A DNA stretch of 64,000 nucleotides, taken from NCBI GenBank assembly GCA_016787045.1, contig JAEUVA010000038.1, forward strand, positions 1 to 64,000. Reading direction: 5' to 3'. The DNA comes from Chitinophagales bacterium. Lineage in GTDB: Bacteria > Bacteroidota > Bacteroidia > Chitinophagales > LD1. Positions 18,089 to 26,654 of this stretch are shown here, one piece after another; the stretch's first letter is position 1, and every line of letters starts with the position of its first letter. The position numbers and the translations under genes were made by a program. Below the pieces are notes generated by a model, which searched no databases, was not told where the DNA came from, and worked only from the letters and a program-made list of their open reading frames with translations.

Positions 18089-18886
18089 ATGAATCTTGAT
18101 TTAAAGGGAAAGAACGCCTTTGTAGGCGGCAGCAGTAAGGGAATAGGTAAAGCCGTGGCCATTGAACTGGCAAAGCTTGGAGCAAATGTTACGCTTGTAG
18201 GCCGCGATGAAACTGCCTTAGTGCAGGGTTTGATTGACCTGAGTTTTATTGGCACAGGTGAGCAAAAGCACGATTATGTAGCAGTTGATTTTAGTAACCA
18301 CGAGCGGGTAAAAGGCGCAGTAAGTAAGCACCTAAAAAAAACAAATAAGACATATCACATACTGGTTAACAACACCGGTGGACCGGCTTCAGGCAAAATA
18401 AGCGATGCGGAAGAAAAAGATTTTGTGGCAGCTTTTGAATTGCATTTGCTCAACAATCACGCGCTGGCAAAAATGTTTGTAGAAGGAATGAAGAAGGACG
18501 GTTACGGACGTATTGTAAATATTATTTCTACATCAGTTAAGCAACCGTTGCCGAATTTAGGTGTAAGCAACACCATCCGTGCTGCGGTGGCTAACTGGAG
18601 CAAAACCATTGCGAATGAATTGGGTGCGTTTGGCATTACAGTAAACAATGTGTTGCCGGGAGCTACTGAAACGGAGCGGCTAAAACAAATTATTGATGTG
18701 AAAAGCCAAAAGACGAATGCGAGCGCTGATACCATTGCAGAAGAGATGAAAAATGAAATACCGATGAAGCGGTTCGGCAAGCCGGAAGAAGTGGCCGCGG
18801 CAGTAGCTTTTTTGGCATCGCCTGCGGCCTCGTATATCAATGGCATCAATGTGCCGGTAGATGGGGGCAGGACGGGGAGTTTGTAA
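18089..18886 (+). CDS. SDR family oxidoreductase with atypical active site
   Basis: A 265-residue Rossmann-fold protein. The cofactor motif is GGSSKGIG (13-20) and NNTGG (94-98) replaces the usual NNAG. The catalytic Ser region is 'NIISTS' (Ser147), but the expected Tyr-x-x-x-Lys, 13 residues on, reads Ser160-Asn-Thr-Ile-Arg164. The C-terminal 'GITVNNVLPGATETER' and 'ASYINGINVPVDGGR' are standard for SDRs. The loss of both Tyr and Lys suggests changed chemistry or a binding role. It is divergent from the 3-hydroxyanthranilate dioxygenase gene, so a role in the same pathway is possible but unproven. Confidence 0.9.
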   Translation: MNLDLKGKNAFVGGSSKGIGKAVAIELAKLGANVTLVGRDETALVQGLIDLSFIGTGEQKHDYVAVDFSNHERVKGAVSKHLKKTNKTYHILVNNTGGPASGKISDAEEKDFVAAFELHLLNNHALAKMFVEGMKKDGYGRIVNIISTSVKQPLPNLGVSNTIRAAVANWSKTIANELGAFGITVNNVLPGATETERLKQIIDVKSQKTNASADTIAEEMKNEIPMKRFGKPEEVAAAVAFLASPAASYINGINVPVDGGRTGSL

Positions 18887-18893
18887 CAAAACA

Positions 18894-18914
18894 CGGTCTG
18901 ACCTTGGTCAGACT
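18894..18914. repeat. Short dispersed palindrome, copy 1
   Basis: GTCTGACC-TT-GGTCAGAC is a perfect eight-base inverted repeat in the 39-base gap between the SDR and MpaB-like genes. A near-identical element lies inside the ALDH gene at 31757-31779. It lacks a T-run, so it is not a typical terminator. Confidence 0.6.
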
Positions 18915-18925
18915 TGCGTAATAAA

Positions 18926-19789
18926 ATGAATCTTCTGAATCCATACTGGGCGCGAAAGCTTATAGCTGAGCTGGATGCTGAAAAAGATTTCAAGGAAATC
19001 AATCACCTGGCGTTTGAAGTCCGTTATGCCACGCCTATTTTTACGCATTCGCTTTTTTCGGTGGCTTTTGCACGGCAGGCGGCAGTTCCCTCAATTGCTG
19101 AAGTGTTGTATCGCGGAGGTAAAGGTGGCATTATTACCAATGCACGCAAACGCAATAACGATACACTGTTATTTTTTGGCGAATTTTTTCGCCATGGAAA
19201 TAATGAAAAAGGACAAAAAGTAGCTGACCAACTCAACCGGATTCATGCGCACTTCCCCATCAACAATGAACAAAATCTTTACACGCTGGCTACACTAATG
19301 TGCGAGCCGTTGCGCATGAGTGAATTCTTGACAGGCAAAAACATATTCAGTAAAAAAGAAACACGTGCATTGTTTTTGTTTTGGAGAATGGTGGGTGATA
19401 TGTTGCAGATTAAAGATTTTCCTGCGGATGAAAATGCGGCCATGAATTTCTACGAAAAATTTGAGCAGAAACATTTTGCTTATACCGATGCCGGCAGAGC
19501 TGTGGTAGAATCATTGGCAGATGAATTTGCCTCGCGCTGGTATCCTACATGGATGAAGCCATTAGGACGTAACGTTTACTTTGCCTTGTTTGATGATTTA
19601 CTCCTCAACACGTTTCGCTTATCAAAGCCACCTGCATTCATAACGTACTCTGTTCGCGCATATTTGTGGTTTTATCTGATGCTGTGGGTACACCTGCTAC
19701 CCGACCCGGATGACAGAAGTATTATTGATACATTTAAAGAAGAATATAAAGATTATCATATCAGGAATGTTGGGCCGAAAAGTATTTGA
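18926..19789 (+). CDS. MpaB-like (DUF2236) oxygenase family protein
   Basis: A 287-residue protein. The central part 'LNRIHAHFPINNEQNLYTLATLMCEPLRMSEFL' followed by 'ALFLFWRMVGDMLQI' matches the pattern of the ER-bound oxygenase MpaB / DUF2236 family (an IH motif, then LYTL, EPxR and a WxxxGD helix). Members that have been studied are heme-dependent oxygenases, such as the rubber oxygenase Lcp and fungal MpaB. The His of 'RIHAHF' could be a heme ligand. It follows the SDR gene on the same strand. The ATG at 18926 was preferred to a TTG at 18914, which falls within the palindrome. Confidence 0.72.
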   Translation: MNLLNPYWARKLIAELDAEKDFKEINHLAFEVRYATPIFTHSLFSVAFARQAAVPSIAEVLYRGGKGGIITNARKRNNDTLLFFGEFFRHGNNEKGQKVADQLNRIHAHFPINNEQNLYTLATLMCEPLRMSEFLTGKNIFSKKETRALFLFWRMVGDMLQIKDFPADENAAMNFYEKFEQKHFAYTDAGRAVVESLADEFASRWYPTWMKPLGRNVYFALFDDLLLNTFRLSKPPAFITYSVRAYLWFYLMLWVHLLPDPDDRSIIDTFKEEYKDYHIRNVGPKSI

Positions 19790-19867
19790 ACAGGGTCAAG
19801 CGGAGTTATGTACCATTGCAACAAAAAAGTTTTTTTAAAAACGCATTAAATCTGCAACCTCATTGCT

Positions 19868-20587
19868 ATGAACTACAAAGCAATTTTAGTGGACGATGAA
19901 AAGCACTTCTGTGACTACCTGAATGAATTGTTGCAGAGCAATTTTCCGGAAATAGAAATTGCCGCTACTGCCCGGAATGCCGAAGATGCATTTGTTGTGA
20001 TTCAACAACATAAACCTGATGTGGTTTTTTTAGATGTTGAAATGCCCGGTATGAGTGGCACAGAGTTGCTGGCGCAATTCAGTAAGGCGGAGTTTGAAGT
20101 AATATTTACCACTTCACACGATAAGTATGCTTTTAAAGCTATCAAGTATCAAGCACTCGATTACTTGCTTAAGCCGGTAAGCAAGATTGAGCTGGCGAAA
20201 GCAATTGAAAAACTGAAGGCGAAACGTCAAGTTGCCTCACCCGCATTTGTCGGTGCCGCGAAAAAAATTCCGATACACAGCACCGAAGGCATCACGCTAA
20301 TTGAGATAACCAATATCATCCGCTGCGAAGCAGACAATAATTACACTACTTTTTATCTGGTGGGCGGCAAAAAAATTCTTGCCACAAAACCCATTGGCGA
20401 ATTAGATGATATGTTGAACAAGCTTGGATTTTTTCGTTCGCACAAATCGCATCTTATCAATTTGCAGCATTTGTCGCGATATGTAAAATCAGAAGGCGGT
20501 TTTTTAGAAATGGTGGATGGTAGTCAAGTTAGTTTAGCCCGTGGCAAAAAAGATGAACTAATAGCGCTATTAGGCAGAGATGTTTGA
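19868..20587 (+). CDS. LytTR-family response regulator
   Basis: A 239-residue two-component regulator. The receiver domain (1-120) has the acidic pair Asp9/Asp10, the phosphoacceptor Asp56 (VVFLDVEMPG) and Lys102 (LLKPV). A LytTR DNA-binding domain follows (about 135-235; 'IIRCEADNNYTTFYLVGGKKIL', 'FFRSHKSHLINLQHL', 'SLARGKKDELI'). The gene faces a soluble hybrid histidine kinase at 21642-23918, its likely partner, but a transposase element now lies between them. A weak -7 box (TAAATCTG, 19847-19854) precedes the start. Confidence 0.95.
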   Translation: MNYKAILVDDEKHFCDYLNELLQSNFPEIEIAATARNAEDAFVVIQQHKPDVVFLDVEMPGMSGTELLAQFSKAEFEVIFTTSHDKYAFKAIKYQALDYLLKPVSKIELAKAIEKLKAKRQVASPAFVGAAKKIPIHSTEGITLIEITNIIRCEADNNYTTFYLVGGKKILATKPIGELDDMLNKLGFFRSHKSHLINLQHLSRYVKSEGGFLEMVDGSQVSLARGKKDELIALLGRDV

Positions 20588-20615
20588 TGAATAAAAACTA
20601 CAAGTACAATCAAAA

Positions 20616-20872
20616 GGCCGCTGCTATGCAGCGCAATACATCCACCGGTAACTTTAGCAATAAACGGGTCGCCCCTACGGGGCTGAAATGATTTTATTCC
20701 TTTCTACAAACAGCTTACCCCTACGGGGCTGACATGGTGTTTCATTCTTTGTGTGTAAACAGGTGGCCCCTACGGGGCAAATAAATTTCCAAACTGTTTC
20801 TGTCTCTGTAAGAGCCTGCTGTTTATAGCCAAAGATGTTTGGCAGTTTTAGTTGCGCAGCGTAGCTGCCGCC
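20616..20872 (+). repeat. Palindrome-rich 257-base repeat, left copy
   Basis: It starts with CGCTGCTATGCAGCG and ends with GCGCAGCGTAGCTGC, which are inverted relative to each other. CCCCTACGGGG palindromes are centred near 20677, 20723 and 20772, one every 47-48 bases, with related spacers (GGCTGAAATG and GGCTGACATG follow the first two). It fills most of the 313-base gap before the transposase; no gene is supported in it. Confidence 0.8.
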
Positions 20873-20900
20873 TTTTATATTTGGTGATGAGAGAAGTCTT

Positions 20901-21368
20901 ATGGCAAACACCTACACACAGCTTTACATTCAAATAGTTTTTGCTGTTAAAGGCAGACAAAACCTTATCCCAAAATCTCGTAAGGAAGAATTGCACAAAT
21001 ACATTACCGGGATTGTGCAAAAACGCAAACACAAAATGTTAGCAATAAACAGCATGCCTGACCACATTCATATTTTTGTTGGCTTACAACCCGAACAATC
21101 AATTTCCGATTTAGTCAGAGACATCAAGACAAATTCATCTTCTTTTATTACGGAGCATAATTTTGTTAGCCAAAAATTTAATTGGCAGCAAGGGTATGGG
21201 GCTTTTTCTTATGCTCAATCACAAATTGATGCTGTTGTGAAATATATATTGAATCAGGAGGTGCATCACAGGAAGAAATCTTTTAAAGAGGAATATCTGG
21301 AATTTCTTCAAAAATTTGAGGTAGAATACGATGAGCGTTATTTGTTTGATTGGATTGATGGTGTGTAA
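20901..21368 (+). CDS. tnpA: IS200/IS605-type (Y1 HUH) transposase, RAYT-like
   Basis: A 155-residue single-strand DNA transposase. The HUH metal motif is His55-Ile-His57 (PDHIHIFVG), and the nucleophile is probably Tyr115 in 'VVKYILNQEVHH'. The 'QQGYGAFSYAQSQID' stretch is typical of IS200/IS605 TnpA proteins. The enzyme cuts and joins hairpin-marked ends without producing terminal inverted repeats or target duplication. The frame is intact and full length. No tnpB lies nearby. The flanking 257-base repeats are probable substrates. Confidence 0.93.
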   Translation: MANTYTQLYIQIVFAVKGRQNLIPKSRKEELHKYITGIVQKRKHKMLAINSMPDHIHIFVGLQPEQSISDLVRDIKTNSSSFITEHNFVSQKFNWQQGYGAFSYAQSQIDAVVKYILNQEVHHRKKSFKEEYLEFLQKFEVEYDERYLFDWIDGV

Positions 21369-21373
21369 TAAAA

Positions 21374-21630
21374 GACGGCTGCTACGCAGCGCAAAACATT
21401 ACCCGTAACATTAGCTATAAATGGGTCGCCCCTACGGGGCTGAAATGGATTTTATTCCTTTCCACAAACAGCTTACCCTTACGGGGCTGACATGGTGTTT
21501 CATTCTTTGTGTGTAAACAGGTGGCCCTTACGGGGCAAATAAATTTCCAAACTGTTTCTGGCTCTGTAAGAGCCCGCTGTTTATAGCCAAAGATGTTTGG
21601 CGGTTTTAGTTGCGCAGCGTAGCTGCCGCC
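21374..21630 (+). repeat. Palindrome-rich 257-base repeat, right copy
   Basis: It has the same length and order as the left copy, with scattered substitutions and a few one-base indels. The first palindrome (21428-21440) is perfect GCCCCTACGGGGC; the second and third read CCCTTACGGGG. It starts 6 bases after the transposase stop and ends 12 bases before the histidine kinase stop codon. Confidence 0.8.
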
Positions 21631-21641
21631 TGTTGTTTCGT

Positions 21642-23918
21642 TCACACAAGCGACTGCATTTTATTGAGCAAATCGCCCGTGCTAAACGGCTTCAGCAACA
21701 AGGCTGAAAAACCAAATGCTATTGCTTCTTCTTCGCTCAACATTACATTAGCAGTATTGCCGATAACAGGAACCTTCGGGTGTAATTTTCTGATTTCGGT
21801 AAGTGCTTCAAAACCGTTCATTTCCGGCATGTCTAAATCAAGCAGGATGTAATCAAAAACTTCTTCATTACATTTTTCCAAAGCCTCCTTTCCGTTTACC
21901 GCTTTTACCATTTGTACATTAGGTTGCAATTGCTGCAACATACTTTCTATCAATTGTAAATTACTTTCATTGTCATCTGCCGCGAGTATTTTTTTACCCG
22001 CTAAAAAATCTGCTTCCATTGCGGGTGTTGTATCAACTATGGTTTGTGCCGATGCTATTATCAACGGAATACTGAATTGAAATACGGTTCCTTTTCCTTC
22101 TTCACTATGAACAAGTAATTGGCCACCCATCAGTTCAATCAATTGGCGCGAAATTTTTAAACCCAAACCGGTGCCGCCATATTGCCGTGAAGTGGAAGAT
22201 TCGGCTTGCGTGTAGCCCTCAAAAATTTTCTGCAATCGCTCGGCTGTGATGCCGATGCCCGTATCGCGAATAATGAAATGTAATTGTTGATTTTGAAGTT
22301 CAACCTGCAGCACAACTTCGCCTTTATGTGTAAACTTAACGGCATTGGCAAGCAAGTTCAGCAACACCTGCTTCAGGCGAATAGGGTCGCCTTGAATAGT
22401 ATCGTGTATTTCATGGTCCACAGCGGCATTAAATGTCAATTGTTTTTCATCGGCTTTAACCTTAACAATAGATACTACATCGCTAATCACCTCAAGTAAC
22501 GAAAACTGAATGGCTTCCAATTCCATTTTGCCCGCATCAATTTTTGAGCTGTCCAGTATGTCGTTGATGATGTGCAGCAGGTGGTTGGCGCTTCGTTCTA
22601 TTACCTGCACTTTTTGCATTTGCTTTTCGGTTATCTGTTCGTGAGCCAGCAAATGACTCATGCCCATAATAGCGTGCATGGGGCTGCGGATTTCATGGCT
22701 CATATTGGCTAAAAAATCCTGCTTGGCACGCGCCAGATTTTCGGCTTGTTGTTTCTCGGTTTGTATGGCAGCAATACGCTGGCGTATGCTATGCGAACGA
22801 ATACGTGATGCCTGTTCTTCGGTTTGGTTTTTTTCGGCTATCTGCACAAACGTTTTCAAATGGATAGCCGTCTGCCTAAAGTTGCCAATTGCGAAATAGT
22901 AGTCTGACAAAGCAATCAGCGCTTTTTCCTTCTCGTACGGAATAAAAAACTTTGGCAGCAGGGCTTCCAGTTCCGCTGCGCTTGTAGCGGCTTGTTGCCG
23001 GTTGTTTTCCAGCAGCGCTAAGACTAATACCTGCCGTGTAAGCAGCATTTCATAATGTTCTGACTTCCATTTTTTGAGTGATTGTTCCAGCAATTCATGC
23101 AATCGCCTTAGTTCTGCCGTTTGACCGTTGTCTAAGTAGTGGTTAAACAGCCGGTCTATAAGCATATTGGTGATAGAATATGCTTCTTGCTCAATGCAAA
23201 ATTGGAGCGCTTTTTCGCCCATGTAGGTGGCATAAAGTGGTTTGCCGGCATTTTTTAGTGCTGTAGATAGATCACTCAGCGCAGCAGCAAACATCATTTC
23301 ATTCTTTTCTTGCTTTACCAGTTTCAGGCAGCGAATGAGTTTGAGTGCAGCTTCCTGGTTATCGGATAGTTTACTGTCCAGATTTGATTGATAATAGAGC
23401 ACCTTGGATAGCAGCTCATTATTTTTTTCGCGCAACGCTACCTCTTCTGCTTCATTGATGGCTTTGTAAGCGGCTTCAAAATCGTTGAGCAATGTATAGT
23501 TGTAACACAGTCCAATCATTAACTGACCGTAACCGTAACCATTATTCTTGTGTTTCTTAAAGAGTTCCTTACATGCTTCTGCCATTTTTACAGAAACCTC
23601 TTTATTGCCGATGTAACGTTGGGTTTGTGCCAGCATTTGACGAAACTCCATATACACAAACGGATAGGATTCCTCAGGATACTTCACAAGCATTTCCTGC
23701 GCAAAGGCGGTGGCTTTTTCATGCCAGTTTCCGCCATAGGAATAGAAAATAGAAAAACAAAGATTGACACAACGGTAGGTATGAAAACTATCGTTGTATG
23801 GTGCCACCAATGCAATGGCTTCCTGCAATAGTTCAAGCGCACGCTCGCGCTGCTCAATTTTGATACAGCGCGCCTCTTCACATTTTAAAACTCCTTGCTC
23901 AAAAGCGGTTTTATCCAT
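21642..23918 (-). CDS. Cytoplasmic hybrid histidine kinase with TPR-like sensor region
   Basis: A 758-residue protein without a signal peptide or membrane span. Residues 1-360 are all-helical with TPR-like repeats, followed by a coiled coil (about 362-400). The HisKA domain has 'NMSHEIRSPMHA' (His408). The HATPase domain has the N box (Asn525), G1 DTGIG (552-556) and G2 GGTGLGL (581-587). A C-terminal receiver has Asp648/649, phosphoacceptor Asp694 (LLDLDMPEMNG) and Lys743. It is thus a phosphorelay kinase that senses cytoplasmic cues. Its natural partner is probably the convergent LytTR regulator. It ends right at the edge of the mobile element. Confidence 0.95.
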   Translation of the reverse strand: MDKTAFEQGVLKCEEARCIKIEQRERALELLQEAIALVAPYNDSFHTYRCVNLCFSIFYSYGGNWHEKATAFAQEMLVKYPEESYPFVYMEFRQMLAQTQRYIGNKEVSVKMAEACKELFKKHKNNGYGYGQLMIGLCYNYTLLNDFEAAYKAINEAEEVALREKNNELLSKVLYYQSNLDSKLSDNQEAALKLIRCLKLVKQEKNEMMFAAALSDLSTALKNAGKPLYATYMGEKALQFCIEQEAYSITNMLIDRLFNHYLDNGQTAELRRLHELLEQSLKKWKSEHYEMLLTRQVLVLALLENNRQQAATSAAELEALLPKFFIPYEKEKALIALSDYYFAIGNFRQTAIHLKTFVQIAEKNQTEEQASRIRSHSIRQRIAAIQTEKQQAENLARAKQDFLANMSHEIRSPMHAIMGMSHLLAHEQITEKQMQKVQVIERSANHLLHIINDILDSSKIDAGKMELEAIQFSLLEVISDVVSIVKVKADEKQLTFNAAVDHEIHDTIQGDPIRLKQVLLNLLANAVKFTHKGEVVLQVELQNQQLHFIIRDTGIGITAERLQKIFEGYTQAESSTSRQYGGTGLGLKISRQLIELMGGQLLVHSEEGKGTVFQFSIPLIIASAQTIVDTTPAMEADFLAGKKILAADDNESNLQLIESMLQQLQPNVQMVKAVNGKEALEKCNEEVFDYILLDLDMPEMNGFEALTEIRKLHPKVPVIGNTANVMLSEEEAIAFGFSALLLKPFSTGDLLNKMQSLV

Positions 23919-24038
23919 ACATGAGGCGGCAATTTACATATCCGTATTTGCATTTTGCACAACCGCAAGCGCATTTCACACAACCACCGGCATTACTTAC
24001 CGTGGGTGCTTCACCTTTGGATTCACAAACAACACAGC

Positions 24039-25673
24039 ATGAAAAGTTTTAGCACCAACCAAATTTTAAAAAGTGCATTGCTCACCGGCATTGCCCTTGC
24101 AGCGTTTACTTTGCAGCTTTTTTCGCAACTGCCACAGGCAGTTAACTACCAGGCCGTAGCGCGCGATGCATCGGGCAATCTATTGGCTAATCAAAATGTG
24201 GGATTGCGTTTTAAAGTACGCAGCGGTTCGGCCACAGGTACGGTAGTTTATACCGAAACAAAATCTATTACCACTAACCAATTTGGTTTGTTCACTCATG
24301 AGATAGGCAAGGGCAGCCCCACACAAGGAAACTTTTCATCTATCAACTGGAAAAGTGCCGATATGTATTTAGAAGTAGAAATAGACGCACAAGGCGGCAC
24401 GAACTACACCTCTTTAGGTGCTTCGCAAATGTTGAGTGTGCCTTACGCCCTCAGCGCACCCGATGAACAAACGCTGATTTGGAGCGATGCTACTAAAACG
24501 CTAACCATCAGTGGAGGCAATTCGGTGATACTGCCTGTGAGTGGCGGCAGCGTGGGACCAACAGGCCCCACGGGAGTAAAAGGAGCAACTGGAGTTACTG
24601 GACCCTCTGGCGCTACCGGTGCCCAGGGACCAACTGGAGCTACAGGCGCCACTGGACCGGCCGGCTCTGTAAGTAATTTGAGTGGTGATGTTACGGGTGC
24701 GCCCGGCAGCAACACCGTTACAAAAATTCAAGGAAGGAACGTAGCCAACACAGCACCTGCCAGTGGCGAAGTATTAAAGTGGAACGGCAGCGCATGGGCA
24801 CCTGCTGCCGATGCTACGGGAGGTGGCGGTGGCGGCAGCAGCCAATGGACAACCAGCGGTAGTAATATTTACTATAACAGTGGTAATGTGGGTATTGGAA
24901 CAGCCAGCCCTACACAGGCGCCACTAGTTATTAGTACAGCCAATACATCGCTGCCTTCAGAAATTTACTTTGAAGCGGGGTTGGGAAGTCCGGCAAAACG
25001 TGCCCGTTTGGGCGTAGATGATAACGGTATAACTTATTTATATACACAAACAGGAGCAAGCGGTGAGGTAAGAATTGGCAGCACATCTTATACCCCAAAA
25101 ATACAAATGATCAATACCGGTGAAGTGAGCATTGGCAATGTGGTAAGTGTATTTGATGCGCAAACACGTATCAATAGTTCGAGCACCATTGCCAAGCCGC
25201 AGTTAAGAGTGGTAGAGAATACTACAACAGATTTTGCGCGTATTACACTAAACAATAACAACGCCACAAATTATTGGACAATTGCAGGTAAATCTTCCTC
25301 TATACCAGCCAACGATAAACTGAATTTTTATCACTCAGCCGGAGGAGATGTGGTGTCTATCAGCGGTGATAAGAAAGTACAGGTGAACGGAGAACTTATG
25401 GTGAACGATGGGTTTTTAAAAACGGGTGGTACAACCCGCACCGCTTTTCAAGTAGTGAGTAGTAACAGTAACACCATTGGCAACCAAACTATGTTAAGCT
25501 ACTCAGGGGCACAAAGTACAGATATACTTTTAATAACACCGCTTTGGACTAGTACATACCTCAACGCTCCAATAGGTGTTTACTTCCAGTCCGGAAATTG
25601 GTATGTGTTCAGGCAAGACTCAGGTACAATGCCTACAGGCATCACTTTCAATGTAATGGTGGTTAAACAGTAA
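24039..25673 (+). CDS. Secreted protein with collagen-like repeats
   Basis: A 544-residue exported protein. After the signal peptide (cleavage before Gln in 'LFSQLPQAVNYQAVARD') there is an N-terminal domain common in Bacteroidota surface proteins (to about 150). About twelve Gly-X-Y triplets rich in GAT/GPT lie at about 173-208, so trimerisation is likely. A Gly-rich link leads to a 'NVGIGTASP' tail-fibre-like segment, and the C-terminal 'MLSYSGAQSTDILLITPLW...GVYFQSGNWYVFRQDSGTMPTGITFNVMVV' resembles the DUF7452 family. No T9SS signal is seen. The ATG at 24039 is chosen over upstream in-frame codons because the signal peptide begins there. Confidence 0.82.
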   Translation: MKSFSTNQILKSALLTGIALAAFTLQLFSQLPQAVNYQAVARDASGNLLANQNVGLRFKVRSGSATGTVVYTETKSITTNQFGLFTHEIGKGSPTQGNFSSINWKSADMYLEVEIDAQGGTNYTSLGASQMLSVPYALSAPDEQTLIWSDATKTLTISGGNSVILPVSGGSVGPTGPTGVKGATGVTGPSGATGAQGPTGATGATGPAGSVSNLSGDVTGAPGSNTVTKIQGRNVANTAPASGEVLKWNGSAWAPAADATGGGGGGSSQWTTSGSNIYYNSGNVGIGTASPTQAPLVISTANTSLPSEIYFEAGLGSPAKRARLGVDDNGITYLYTQTGASGEVRIGSTSYTPKIQMINTGEVSIGNVVSVFDAQTRINSSSTIAKPQLRVVENTTTDFARITLNNNNATNYWTIAGKSSSIPANDKLNFYHSAGGDVVSISGDKKVQVNGELMVNDGFLKTGGTTRTAFQVVSSNSNTIGNQTMLSYSGAQSTDILLITPLWTSTYLNAPIGVYFQSGNWYVFRQDSGTMPTGITFNVMVVKQ

Positions 25674-25700
25674 GGCGTTTTTTCAACAAATAAAATAGGT

Positions 25701-26066
25701 ATGCTCAACCGTATCATCCTCGCTCATCTTGCTCTGGCTTTGTTGTTTACTGCATTGGTGTGGCTTTCGTTAGAAACCATTCAGGTAAGCTACGGCTTTA
25801 TCAATATGCCTCAAGTAACCGAGGTGCCCGAAGAAGCAGCGCGTCTGGCATTGATGAAAGTGCTGAAGTGGCTCAGTTTGTTTTTGGGTGTGGCGGTTGC
25901 CATCGCAGGTTTAGTAATCCGCTTAACCGGTAATGCAAAATGGGTGCGTAACACCTCGCTTATTTTGCTGACAGTGTATTTGTTGCTGACTGGTTTTTAT
26001 ATTCAACGGGCACATAAGAATTGTATCGCCTTAGAGCGGAAGTATTCAACCAAACAAATACAGTAA
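25701..26066 (+). CDS. Small membrane protein, three predicted spans
   Basis: A 121-residue protein with hydrophobic segments at about 5-25, 54-72 and 82-101 and a basic C-terminal tail. I do not recognise the family. It lies 27 bases after the collagen-like gene and 27 bases before lemA on the same strand, so it may belong to the LemA/DUF2207 operon. Confidence 0.75.
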   Translation: MLNRIILAHLALALLFTALVWLSLETIQVSYGFINMPQVTEVPEEAARLALMKVLKWLSLFLGVAVAIAGLVIRLTGNAKWVRNTSLILLTVYLLLTGFYIQRAHKNCIALERKYSTKQIQ

Positions 26067-26093
26067 TTTCAAACCATAAAAAAACAAATAGAT

Positions 26094-26645
26094 ATGACAG
26101 TTTTAGCCATTGCAGGCGGCATTGTATTGCTGCTGATTATTTACCTGATTTCTGTTTTTAATGAGCTAACCAAAGAGCGCGTGTTGGTGCAGGAAGGATG
26201 GAGCGGCATCGGGGCATTTTTACAACAACGCTTAGATGCCATTCCCAACCTGGTGGAAATTGTAAAAGGTTATGCGGGGCACGAAAACAAAACACTTACC
26301 GATGTTATCCGTGCGCGCAATGAGTCCATCAGTGCGCTTACACCCGAAGCACAAATTGAAGCCGCTAAACACATGGGTGCTGCCATGATTAACTTCAAGG
26401 CATTAGCAGAAAATTATCCTGATTTGAAAGCCAATCAAAACTTTATCAAACTGCAAGAGCAGCTGGCTGAGTTGGAAGAAAAAATAAATCAAAGCCGCAG
26501 ATACTACAATGGCACGGTGCGCGAATACAACCAAAGTATTGCCGTATTCCCGAAGAATGTGGTAGCCGGCATGTTTGGTTTTAAAGCAGCCGCATTTTTT
26601 GCTGAAGATGAAGGAGCCGCAAAAGCGCCTAAAATTTCTTTTTAG
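26094..26645 (+). CDS. lemA: LemA family protein
   Basis: A 183-residue protein with an N-terminal transmembrane helix (4-22) and a long helical bundle. 'VQEGWSGIGAFLQQRLDAIPNLVEIVKGYAGHE' and 'SRRYYNGTVREYNQSIAVFPKNVVAGMFGF' are the two LemA signatures. LemA proteins are membrane-anchored with mostly unknown roles and often sit beside DUF2207 proteins, as here (9-base gap). The pair is very likely one functional unit at the envelope. Confidence 0.95.
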   Translation: MTVLAIAGGIVLLLIIYLISVFNELTKERVLVQEGWSGIGAFLQQRLDAIPNLVEIVKGYAGHENKTLTDVIRARNESISALTPEAQIEAAKHMGAAMINFKALAENYPDLKANQNFIKLQEQLAELEEKINQSRRYYNGTVREYNQSIAVFPKNVVAGMFGFKAAAFFAEDEGAAKAPKISF

Positions 26646-26654
26646 AAACTGAGC

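Larger units (their letters stand above)
20616..21630 (+). mobile_element. RAYT/IS200-like element with 257-base flanking direct repeats
   Basis: One Y1-transposase gene (20901-21368) sits between two near-identical 257-base repeats (20616-20872 and 21374-21630). Each repeat starts and ends with a small hairpin built on a GCTGC core and holds three CCCCTACGGGG-type palindromes. The whole unit of about 1015 bases lies between two convergent genes and harms neither. The arrangement is like REP/RAYT 'REPtron' modules, where palindromic repeats flank a domesticated IS200-type transposase. Confidence 0.75.

Noticed and set aside
18894..18914. Rho-independent terminator after the SDR gene
   Set aside because: The stem is strong but there is no T-run, the loop is only two bases, and the same sequence occurs inside another gene.
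20616..20872. CRISPR-like array of palindromes with regular spacing
   Set aside because: Only three units, the spacers are related to each other, the repeats are too short and no cas gene is nearby.
20675..20911. Minus-strand open frame in the left 257-base repeat, with a near-identical frame at 21415-21645
   Set aside because: Both arise from the repeat itself; they lack a start context and any recognisable protein pattern, and cover palindromic DNA.
21642..23918. Disruption of the histidine kinase by the mobile element
   Set aside because: The kinase stop codon lies 12 bases beyond the repeat and its receiver domain is complete, so the insertion is purely intergenic.
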